From assembly GCF_004193775.1 (NCBI RefSeq), contig NC_041011.1, positions 9,637,656 through 9,701,655 of the forward strand: a stretch of 64,000 nucleotides of DNA, read 5' to 3'. Within the stretch, counting starts at the first letter, position 1. Every line of letters starts with the position of its first letter. This DNA is from Glycine soja (lineage: Eukaryota > Streptophyta > Magnoliopsida > Fabales > Fabaceae). The position numbers were made by a program, and so were the translations under genes. Below the pieces are notes generated by a model. It saw only the letters and a program-made list of their open reading frames with translations. It was not told where the DNA came from and searched no databases. Shown here piece by piece: positions 33,481 to 45,875 of this stretch.

Positions 33481-35928
33481 TTTGAATTTTAGTTTTGTAA
33501 TCTAATTACATGCCAACTATTTACTTGAGAAAAATAATTAAAATTTAATCTGACAAAAGAAAATATTCAATAAATTAGTTAAGTTAAAAAATAATAAAGT
33601 ATAATTTCTTTAAACAAATTTTGAATTGAAATTTAATTTATGACATAATATAAAATAATAAAAAAAATTCTAAAGTTATAATAAAGTATAATTTCTTCCT
33701 AGTAATTCAAGTTAGAGTTTTTTAGTTGAAAATAATTTTTTTGAATCTGGTAATTTCAGTTAGACTTTTTGATGTAGTAAATGATTTATACATACAAATT
33801 TAGATTTAAAAAAATGACTTGCGTGTGCTTTTTATTTGTTGACTTTGATCTGGTTCAATTAATTGTCATATTAATTAGTATGCTTAACCCATGTCATTCA
33901 ATTTTAGTGTATTATTCTTAGTGATACAACATTATTATATTTTTATTATATACTAATCATGATATAATCATCCAACTGAAGGATTTTAATTAAGACTAAC
34001 AAATTACAAACAGATTAATAAAAAAAAGTAAGTCATGAGAATAATTTTACAAACGGAATCGGATTTGTACCAATAACGAAGATTAGTACCAAATGAAATA
34101 GAATGGATGTTGTCATTTAAAAAAAAAATTAATCTATGTAAACTTCTTAAGAATAGTCTGAACAAACATAAAATTAAAATTATCTATGCAACAGAGGACC
34201 TGAGGGGAAAAAATAGACTCAAAATCTTAATAATTAATAACACATTATAGTGACATAGTGTTGCAAAGCCTGATTATGACATAAATGGCATTGACTCTTG
34301 TCTATACTCTAACTAATTTTCCATCTCTATCTAAATTAGTAAAATCACTATGAGATAATCAAGATATTGCATGAGTGAATTATGAAACAGTTACACAATC
34401 GAAGAGAAAATATATGTTCTTTGCATTGATTCATTGTCTCTAAGGTCATATAATATTTTAAAGTGTTGAAATGCAAGATAAGTATATGCATTTCACTTGG
34501 CTTACAGGCTATATTTACAGATGATATAACAAAAACAAAAACAAAAATAACAGCAACTCTCATGAAGCTCCTTTCGAAACTTATAAATAAATATCTTATT
34601 GAAGCATGAATTTAATCTCCTTACAAAAATAATAATATAAGAAACAAAAAATTAGCAACCAAACAACTTCTTCAGCCAACGTCTTTAAAATAAAAGCAAG
34701 TATTAACCAAACAATATACCTTCATGTTCACCACCAATAACTCCAAGAAAATGGGGATTTAACTAATCGTGATAAACACAAAGAAAGAATTGATCTCATG
34801 ATGTATGATTAAGCCTTATTTAGATGGAGTTGATCTCATGATGTCTAAATAAACACACACATCAGTTATTAAACAAAATGGCTTCTGTCAGTTGATTTAG
34901 CACCTCGTTCAATTACCAGGAAATGCATTAAAAAATCTCAATTAACTGACCTATAAAAAATGTATAAAAGCAAACTAATAACTTTTAAGTTCAATATAAA
35001 GGGAGCAGATAACTCCCTTTTCCAACTTGTTGCGACTTGGCATAAAAATTGTGTCAAGAAAAATGGAGCATGGAAATCATCAGATTTCATTTGCAGATAA
35101 AAGCTCCTATTTCAGCAATGCCTTTGTCTCCATGCAAACCCTAAACAAAGCAAAACACCAACATCAATTTCACGGAATAAAAATTTATGTTGGAAAGAAG
35201 AGAAGATGAAATAAAAATCCTATCCAGTGATTACCTATGTCTTTGCAATTTGCACACTCTTGGTATATCATATCTCTTAAAAATAAAAAAATTAAAATAA
35301 AACATGAACATCAGTTCCGCAAATTAAACTGCAAATGCATTTGAGAAAATGGAGAGAAAACTAGCTTGAGTTATAATTAGCTTAGGAAGAGAGAAATACT
35401 AAAAAGAGATACATGGATATGATTCTTCATAGGTAATAGAATTGAATTATAGAAAAGAGAGAGGTGGCTGAAAAGGTGAATCAAGATATTTAGAAGGTGA
35501 AGTACTTAGCAGCCACTGCAACAAAGTATGTCTTTTGTAACATTCAAAAAATATCATTAAAATATTTATAAATATTATTAATATTTTTTGTGATATTTTA
35601 TTGAGTATTATGTATACTCATGTTGTTAAAAAAAATTCATACTAATAAAAACATTTATAAAAATGTTACTAAAGATTTTTTGTAACATTTTTTCAATACA
35701 AAGACAACATTCTAAAAATGTTGTTAATATATATCTTTTGTAACATTTAAGAAATGTTACTATTTTTTTAAAAAAAATATCCAATAAAATTTCATTTTTT
35801 GTATAAATAACATATGGGAATTACAAAACCAATTAATATAATATGAAGAAAATAATAGTCCCTATAGGCCACTAAAGCATTATACAATAATTACATAATG
35901 TATAATTTTCATAATTACACTATTTCTC
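33481..35928. other. AT-rich intergenic DNA, no gene supported
   Basis: Long A/T runs. A 71-codon minus-strand frame at 34348-34563 has a hydrophobic start but no further support. At 35560-35780 the text GTAACATTT recurs in direct and inverted copies, including the 21-bp palindrome GTAACATTT-AAG-AAATGTTAC at 35740-35760, suggesting a foldback element remnant. Confidence 0.5.
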
Positions 35929-38900
35929 TCAAGGTTTGCCACGTTGAAGTCCAAATAAGTACAGAAATCTCAAGACTTGAATCTCAAACAAAAGCTCAGA
36001 TTGCACACCATCGGCAGCCACATCTCTGCCTATATTAAATAAAATGAGATAGTGAATATCATCTTATTCAAGTTCCCTACTATATAGACAACCTATAGTT
36101 AGAAAACTAGAAAACTAATTGATATATATAGACTAAGCTACCTTTTACAGAACTTTATAGAACAAAAGTTATGATAATCATCCGCCACAACCTTAAGTAG
36201 ATGTGCAATTTGTCATGGTAAAATGAGACCAGAGTGCAACTGCACATACAATGATACTCTATTTCATTGCCATGTCATAGAAAACTATAACTGAAATACT
36301 AAACTGAACAGGCACCTGAATGAGGTCTTGATGGCTTAATCCTTTGGCTTAATACCCAGTGCTAAAGTTGTATTGCATTGAGTTCTTACATTCCTAATCA
36401 AAGTCTAATAGAAAGAATGGAAGTACCGAAGTATAGAAGGAGAATACAGTATCTAACAAGTTTGCATGATAAAGACTTACCAGCTAAGCAGCCAAACAAT
36501 TTCACGTACAAAACTCGTTGAACAGCTAAACCACATTTGCATAACCATGATAAAACTGAAAAGAGTAAAAAGTTTATCATATGAGTAATGGATCATTAGT
36601 TGTAAAAATAAAAAGCTACCTAAGTTGAATAAAACGTCACCATTAAAGATACAATAGATGGCGAGTACTGAATAGGGAAACTCACCCAAGAAACTTGAGA
36701 TTAAACCCAACACTGTCTCGATCTCCTTGAAGAACCAAGACAGCTCATACATGCTTCCATTACATCACCTATATATGTATTTACCACAACTACACAGTAA
36801 CATTTGTTTCAGTGTCACTGGGAGTTTTAAGAGTGTCACTACTAAAAAAAAAGGTTTTTCACGTCATTGGATCAACAATGATTTTATCAAAACCGTCTTA
36901 AAAAAAAATGTATAGTGACATTTTTGTGATTAACAAGACTCATTGGACTTGTTAATAATGATTTTTGAAAAAATCATTGTTACAATTCGTGAGTTAAGGA
37001 TGATTTTTGAAAAACCGCCATTGAGAGTAATTGGTTAAGAACGATCTTTCTAAAACTGTTCTGGTTGTTTTCTCTAAAAATTAATAGTTTTCATTCTCAA
37101 TAACTAAATTACTAACTCTCATCTCGAGCCTTGTTGCCCTAAAATCCCTTGGTCTCGCGCCCAAGCCTTGCTGCCCTGAAACCCCTTAGTCTCATTCTGT
37201 CGTGGTTTCACCTTTGCGTCATTGTGTTGTGCCACCACTATCTTGCTCTTGTGTCACTGTCAACATAGAAATTGTGAACCCTCGCTCTCACTTTTGCCTC
37301 TGTCACACCGCGACGTTGAAGGTAAGAACCCAAAATAATATAGTGTAAACTAGGTAAAAAGCTACCATGGTATATCTTCTGTAATTTTATGCTTCTGTAT
37401 GCATGTATATTTTGTAAATATATTCTAAGTGGTAGAGTTCAATTTTGCTTGACCATACGCTATCTAAGTATCTATACCAAAATCCAAAACTTATCTGAAA
37501 GCCCTACAGTTTACAAATTAATACGGGAAACTGTACCTGCTCTTTGAGCGTTTTTGTGTGTGTTTGCCCTTTTGAGCTAAATAATTGCAATGCTAGTTTC
37601 TTCTGCTGAAGTTTGTGCAGTGCTTTGTAATTAAGAACTTTTAGCAAATGAGCATACATAATAACATATTAGTGGATAGTTTAATTTACTTGAAAATAAT
37701 GAAAGAAAAAATAAACATATTAATGTATATATATGTATGTATTAATTACTGGTTCTTTAACTATATGATAAACGTTATTAGTCAAATTTTATTGGTCCAT
37801 ATTTAAGCATAAATTTATTTTTACTACATTAAAAATTTATTTAATAAAGAAAATCAAGAATAATTTCCTAACCAACAATCAAAAATTAAATTCTGTCAAA
37901 ATGTGAAGATTATCAAAATAAATTCTATTACTCGCAGTAAACTCTTTTCTACGAGCATGATTAAGCAAGGCATATATTTTAAAGTGTATATAAATAACGT
38001 AGATGTGTTGAAATTTAGTATATATTGTGCAGGACATGGAGCTTAGCAGTGTTAATTAAGAATGACGAGTGAATAATATTTGTTAAGTGCTTTACATAAT
38101 TTTTATATGCAATCATTTCGCGACAATTGGTGGTAGTGGGAACTCTAAGTGTTGTGGTGGAGTGAGAGTAAGGTTCTGTCCAAGGGCACTTTGATCTTAA
38201 TATTTGCTTTAGGAAGTGTAATATGCATAGTACGTAGAAATGCATATATACAAGTGGCTGAAAATCTGTTTATGGAGGAAAGTGGCTCCTTAACAAGTGA
38301 TCCATTTATGATCTTGTTGGAATTTTTGTGTTAGATCTCAGATTATTTTATGCTCTTGTTCCTATCTTGTCGTTGTTTCTTAGTGGTTATGAATGCTGAT
38401 CAATACCTACAAAAACACGCCAATGCTTAAATTAGCAAAGGAATTTCACACGCAAGTGTATAACATGATAAAATAGGGAAAATAGTATCTCATATAAATA
38501 GAGAAATTTGCCGATCAAATTTTTTTAAAAAAAAATGTGTTAAAGTAGGAAGATTTTATTCTTATGAGGGTTAAATCATGATCCATGATGAAAATTGTGA
38601 TTAATCTTTGAATTTCAAAGGAACACTTTCATTTCAAACTAAAATGTATCTATCAATCATATCTAAGAATAAATCTTGTTATTCATGTTTGCACACATTC
38701 TTTGAGATAACGAAAGTATACATTAGACTTCATCAGGTTAGTATTGACCCAACTTGTTAGGACACCTACCTTATGTTGGACAAGTAGCCTCAATAACTTA
38801 AGATGATGAATTAAGTTTTAAAATTGTCTTCTGACAAACTTTTAACCCTCTTCTAAATTATAGGCTCATAATGTAGAAGAAGAAGCAACAATCAATTTAA

Positions 38901-41900
38901 TAATGTTCTTTAAACATGCAAGACAAAATTGATTGCAATAAGATAAATGAGATAAGGGAAAAGAGAAATGTAAACTCGATTTATACTGGTTCGACCACTT
39001 CCGATGCCTACGTCTAGTCCTCAAGCAACCCACTTGAGATTTTCCACTATCTTTGTAAAAATCCTTTTTACAACTTCTAAACACCCAAGGAATCACTTTC
39101 CCTTGTGTTCAGGAAACTCACAATTCAAGAGACAATCAGTCTCTTGATTATAATTGACTTTCTGAGAAGAACATAAAGATTTCTCTTCTTTAGAGTGGAT
39201 AATATAATTTGAAGTTTATGGATGAACTCTTAATAGATTTGCAAGTGTTTGCCCAAGAGTTGTTGAGAGAGCATTTGACAATGAAGTTCTCTTGGAATAT
39301 CTCTCTCTTGCTTTTTGAAATCAGACACACATATATAGGCCCTTCGTGCCTTTTCAAAATGGTTTGAAGAGATGTGTCTTTTCAAAAAGTTTTTTCTGAA
39401 ATTTTTCACTGATAATCGATTATAGGTTTTAGGTAATCAATTACACAGTTATATTTTGAAGGGTAATGACTTTTGAATTTGAATTTTAAGAGTTATGTTG
39501 CTGGTAATTGATTACAAACATCTGGTAATTGATTACAGGTTCAAAATTTAAATTCAAAACCCTTTTTAACATTACCAGAGCCTTGGATGTCTTAGAAACA
39601 CTTTGTTTTGAGGCAAGGCTTGATCTTTAGTTAATCTTGAAGCAGGACTTTGTTTGTTGAAGCAACCTTGTATTAATCTTGAAGCAATGTTTCTCCTTTG
39701 AAACAACCTTGTTTAATTCTACTTTGGCATCATCAAAATCATGTATTTATACATTCACATTCTCTCTCTTTTTTATGATGGCAATCATTATCAAGGAATT
39801 CTTTTCAACATCATCAAAACTTGCATGATTCATATTCTCCCCATTTTTTATGATGACACTCATTATCAAGAAAATTCTATTTGACATCATCAAAACCTAC
39901 ATGATTTGCATTCTCCCCCTTTTTGATGATGACAACCATCTATAGGTTAGGAGCAACAACAACAAAAAAATATTTATATGTATAATTTACTCTCCCTTGA
40001 TTTTGCAATGATTGCTTATATGAGACAGTTGAAGATTTCATAGATTTTATATATAAAAAGTTGTCTCATAAAGAATAGATAATTTCTCTTACTATTTTAT
40101 CTTTTATCCATCTCTCCCTCTTTGTCAACATAAAAAACAAATCATCAGCATAGAGGAGAAAACCATTCAACAATTTATAATGAAGTAAAAGAGTAGAGAA
40201 TGTCATACCATACAAGTATCATTTCATGGCCTAAAAGAAAATGTTACCACTTGTTGCAATGTATGAGAGTCAAGTGATATCAAAAGGCCTTAAAACTAAC
40301 TATTTTGCACTCACAAAAATACATATTTAGTACAAATAAAAAAAATCATCAAAAGTAATCAATAATCAACGTAACTCTCAAAGACAATTATCAAGGACAA
40401 TCAAAACTCAATCAAAAACAATCATAAAAAACAATCATCAAAGACAATTAAAACTCAATCAAGAACAATCATCAAACACAATCAAGAACAATCATCAAAG
40501 ACAATCAAAATTCAATCAATAACAATCATCAAAAACTCAATCAAAAGTTAACAATCATAGGCAAAAATAACCAAAAGTAATCAATCAAAGACAAGTGATA
40601 TTTTGGTATCATTTGATATCACTTGTTGGGCTTGTTGATCAAGTGCCCTTTGTTTGTTGTCTCCATAAATCACATATTCACTATTTTTGGGAGAAATATG
40701 AATAAGCTTTGATGCATCTCCCGCCATGTGTTTGGAGCAACCGCTATTAGTGTATCAACTTTTCTTCAAGGAATCTATCATTCATATAATCATATTGATT
40801 TTGGTACCCAAATTTTCTTGGGTCCTTGTATGTTAGTTTTGAGTAAGGATCCTTTTGGAACTCATACCATTTTTCCAATGCTACTACCATTGTTTCTAAT
40901 ATAACACGTTGATGCACTATGATCTTTCTTTCTTACCACAATAAAAGCAGTAGAATTAGTAACAAGAGTAAATTTGGCAATAACAATTTTTAACTCTTCA
41001 AATTTCAAATTTCAAATTTCAACTTCCAACTTCCACTTCCAACTTCCACTTCCAACTTCCAATGTCAAATTTCAAATTTCAATTTCAAATTTCAATTTTC
41101 AATTTTCAAATTTCAACTTCCAACTTCCAACTTCCAACTTCCACTTCCAACTTCCAACTTCCAATTTCAAATTCAAATTTCAAATTTCAAATTCAAATTT
41201 CAAATTTCAAGTTTCAAATTCAAAATTTCCTTTTCTAAACTTGAAATAGTTTTCTTAAAATATGAAACTAATTTGACAAGTTTAATAGATTCTTTATGCA
41301 AGTCATTGAATGCATCTTGAAGTTCATCAAAAGAAATAGATAAGTCATATAGTTAGAAGACATTATCTCTTCTCCGCTTTCATAGTCTTTCGCCATGAGA
41401 CCCAGATTTATGATTTCATTTTCTGAATCACTTGAAGAATCCAAGTCATTATCTTCCCAAGTGATGTATGCTTTCTTTTCTTTCTTTTCTTTGAAATTTC
41501 TCTTGTCAGATTTTTCCATTCTTCTTTTAAGGACAGGACAATTGAATCTCAAGTGCTTAGGTTGATCGCATTCATTGCATTTTAGGGCTAAGGAGGAATC
41601 TTCTCCTTTCTTCTTGGGATTGATGTTTGATTTCCTTTGATTTATTTTGTTTCTCAAAAACTTATTGAATCTCTTCACAAAATCTGAAATCATCATCTTA
41701 TTCTTTTCTAGGTTTTTCTATAGTTGCATTTTCCACTACCATTGTAAGAATGAAGGGACCAATTTCAATGGCTTCCCATATATTTAAAACTATTGCTTCT
41801 ATAAAAAATCTACATTCAGGTTTTTCAATAGTGATAACACTCGCCATTGAAAACAAGTGGCCTATTAATAGAATTTTTCTCAGGAAATGGAAAGTTAGAT

Positions 41901-44900
41901 GAGGCCATAATTATTCTTGAAGTTTTTTAACTTTAGACAAGAATCCTGTTCTGATACCACTTGTTGGACAAGTCACCTCAATAACTTAAGAGGGTGGTGA
42001 ATTAAGTTTAAAAAAAATTCCCTAATCAAATTTTAATTCTCTCTTGAAATGGAATATGTAGACTTAATATGAACGAAGTAAAGAATAAATCAATTGACAA
42101 TTCTATAAAATAAGCAAAGCAAAAATAAAATGCAATAAATTAAAGAAGTTTAGGAAAGAGAGAAATGCAAACTCGATTTATAATGGTTCGGTCACTTCCG
42201 GTGCCTACGTCCAATCCTCAAGCAACCCACTTGAAATTTTCCACTATCTTTGTAAAAATCTTTTTTACAATTTCTGAACACCCAAGGAATCCATTTCCCT
42301 TGTGTTTAAGAAACTCACAATTCAAGAGACAACCAGTCTCTTTATTACAATTGACTTTCTTAGAAGAACAAAAAGATTTCTCTCCTTTAGAGTGGATAAT
42401 ATAATTTGAAGTTCATGGATGAACTCTCAATAGATTTGCAAGTATTTTCCCAAGAGTTGTTGAGAGAGCATTTGACAATGAAGTTCTCTTGGAATATCTC
42501 TCTCTTACTTTTTGAAATCAGACACACACATATATAGGCTCTTCGTGCCTTTTCAAAATGGTTTGAAGAGATGTGTCTTTTCAAAAAGTTTTTTCTGAAA
42601 ATTTTCACTCGTAATCGATTACAAGTTTCTGGTAATCGATTACAAGTTTCTGGTAATCGATTACATAGTTATATTTTGAAGGGTCATGACTTTTGAATTT
42701 GAATTTCAAGAGTTATGTTGCTGGTAATCGATTACAAACATCTAGTAATTGATTACAGGTTCAAAATTCAAATTCAAAACCCTTTTTAACATTACCAGAG
42801 CCTTGGATGTCTTGGAAACACTTTGTTTTGAGGCAAGGCTTGATCTTTAGTTAATCTTGAAGCAAGGTTTTGTTTGTTGAAGCAACCTTGTATTAATCTT
42901 GAAGCAATGTTTCTCCTTTGAAGCAACCTTGTTTGATTCTACTTTGGCATCATCAAAATCATGTATTTATACATTCACATTCTCTCCCTTTTTTATGATG
43001 ACAATCATTATCAAGTAAATTCTTTTCGACATCATCAAAACCTGTATGATTCACATTCTCCCCCTTTTTTATGATGACACTCATTATCAAGAAAATTCTT
43101 TTTTACATCATCAAAACCTACATGATTTACACCTTAGTCAAAGACTAAACATATATTTACATAATTTTGGGAGTTGCTCCCTTCTACCACACTAGCTTTG
43201 TAACTGGGCATGCTATGGTCATGATCCTTAACAAGCTTACTACTCATTTGGGAATCCATGGGAACCTAAATGCTTGAAGCTTTGTTGCAATAGAAATTTC
43301 CACAAAGGCATTTTAATGCTTAAGTTAATGAAAAAATTGCATGTCCAAGTATGTCAGGATTTTGGATCATCCTACTTGAACGTGTGTCCCTTTATATACA
43401 TTGATATCTCACATTCAAATATGAAAAGTTGTATCCTTTATTGAAATAAGTAAAGTTAGAAAATAAAATGATTTTATCTATAAAAGGATAAAATCATGAT
43501 TTTATCTTGGTATAGATTTAAAGACAATAAAGGTAGTTAAGCCATGATCTTTAGAGATATGGGGATATAACTAATATGATTTTGGAATCAATCTTGATTG
43601 AGAATTCATCAATGATTATCGACCCTCCATCTCTCATTGAAAGACATATGAAGTGAAAGTTGACCTGCACAAAACAATATGGGTAGATGACATCTAAGGC
43701 AACACAATAAATTTTTTTATAAAATTGAGTTCATTTTTAGTTTCACATGTAATTTATATAATGACAACATCATCTGATCAATATACATGCCTTGTTTGTT
43801 ACAAGACTCCTTATAAGAACAGATGACACATTTCAGCTTTGTTCCCCATGGTCGTCAGGATTTACTGAATACTGCAATTGGGCGGTCGGAGCACCTCGGT
43901 CGTTTTCGTGTTGTGGGAGTTGGTGTGACAATCAGCCAATATTTTGGACATGCATCGCGTGGCTCCAACAATTCAACTGCATCGATCAACCTACAACAGT
44001 TGGCTGAGATAATAAGAAACCTTAAAGAATAGTGGAAGAAAATGAAAAAAGAGTTGAAGGAGGCCATAAAAATGGAGTTTGGCCAAATGGCATCCCAACA
44101 CTTACCCCTGAATGAGGCAGATATACAAGTATTTGGTGCACGTGTGAGCACAAAGGGAAGTTGTGTTGATACTGTTGTCAATCCATCAGTGGAAGAGCAT
44201 TTCACTAATGAGATGTCTACTATGGGTTGTATGTTCAAGATGATCATTCTACCCACCTGGTGACCTTGGCAAAAGTATATGAGGGGGTGTCAACCATACA
44301 CCACGTGCCTTATGTAGATGATGTGGTCAAGATGAGTTTGGAAAAGTTTGCGACAGTAACACTCAAGCCCCTTTTCCCACTTTAAAGGTTCAGTATGTGA
44401 GTCAAGCCCTCGACACATTCATTGTGTGGCCTAAACATCTTGTGAAACCTATTTCACATAAGGTGTTTAGTTATGTTTATTTGTATTGAGAAATTCTTAT
44501 ATAGTTAAAAACTCTTTATTAACACTAGCTTAATTATTATGTTTATTAACTAAATAGGATTCACAAATATGTCCAAAGAAACAAGTTGAACCTGTTCATA
44601 GGTCAAACCCCATTGGTGGAATTGAACCCTTAGGTGATTTGATTAAGAATTTGTATGATCCTTACGAGAAGCCTCTTGAGTGTTGTGGGATGGAACTAAA
44701 TTTAGGATTCCAAATGTAAAAACATCCTTCTTCATAACATATTCTAATGTAAATGAAATAATATCAGGTAATAAATGTTTGAATATATCTATATTACAAT
44801 TGTGGATGATGTAAGTAAATTCTATTTCAAGGTACATTCATTAACTAATAATTCCTTACCCCATATATGATTAACAATTTTCATTTGTAATATTAAAAAT

Positions 44901-45828
44901 AGATTTTTGAATGAGTTGACTATAAGGTTGGGTCATGGTTTCATGTATGGATTCCTTGAGTCTCAATCCATACATAATGCAAAGGATAGACGTGATGAAT
45001 GTCAACATTACATTGAAACATGGTTAAAGGAATCACAAAGAGAGCTCTACCAAGGACCTTACTTGAATCAGTAAGTAAAATTTAACTAATGCATTTAAAG
45101 AATGTTTGCATTATCAGTAGCTAATTATTCTCCAATTCAATAGCCATTGGTAGTTTTTTGTTGTGTGTTCTAAGAACGTTGTTGAGTGGTTTTGTTCCTT
45201 GCGTAAGAAGCTTGATATTCACATCAAAGCCGCAATTAACAAGTTAAGTTTTAAATTATAACTCATTTACTCTATTCTTAGCATGAATAGATTGAAGAGT
45301 GTAGTTTGCATGGTAGATCCGATCAACTTGCATCTCACTGGATTGAAGTAAAGGTTATTCATTTAATCAATGTTTTAATCCAACTGGTGATATTTTGTAA
45401 GTTTGTCATTATGAGATTTAAATATATTTCATATTGAATTTAGATTCATGTTCAAAGCGGAGGTTATGAGTGTGGTTATTATGTTATACATTGGATGTGG
45501 AACATAGTCATGGGGGTTTTGAAAAATTAATGAAGCATGATATATTTACTTTAATAAGTTTTAATTATTAGTTTACTTTGACTTTTTAATAATTTTACAT
45601 GTACGTAACTGATTTGTATTTTTTTATATTTGTTAGAGATTTGATGATGGAACAACATTAGACATGAAAACCATAAAAAAAATTTGCAAGAAATGGGTAG
45701 CATACTTTTTAGAAGTTAAAAACAATAGATTTAAAAAGGCTTAGATCATATATGAAGAATTTATATATTGTAAAATGTTTATTGTAAACATTATAATCAC
45801 TTAATAATTTATTGATAATTATTTGAAC

Positions 45829-45875
<47 letters not shown>

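Larger units (their letters stand above)
38774..43131 (-). mobile_element. Element E: Copia-type non-autonomous LTR element, relative of B
   Basis: Flanked by CCTTA at 38769-38773 and 43132-43136. LTRs lie at 38774-39910 and 41962-43131 (plus-strand ends TGTTGGACAAGT ... GATTTGCA/GATTTACA). A PBS TGGTATCAGAAC on the minus strand follows the 5' LTR (~41949-41960), and a purine tract AAAAAGGGGGAGAA abuts the 3' LTR at 39911. The inner region holds a gag fragment with an intact zinc knuckle, a protease remnant and long simple repeats; integrase, RT and RNase H are missing. It is nested inside the CACTA element. Its LTR start lies two modules further out than in element B. Confidence 0.88.

Noticed and set aside
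34348..34563. 71-codon minus-strand frame starting MRVAVIFVFVFVISSVNIA, like a signal peptide
   Set aside because: Hydrophobic starts are common in AT-rich DNA; no cysteine pattern, no splice context and no family resemblance.
40974..41249. 91-codon plus-strand frame rich in Ser, Asn and Phe
   Set aside because: It is the translation of a TTCAAA/TTCCAA simple repeat inside element E.
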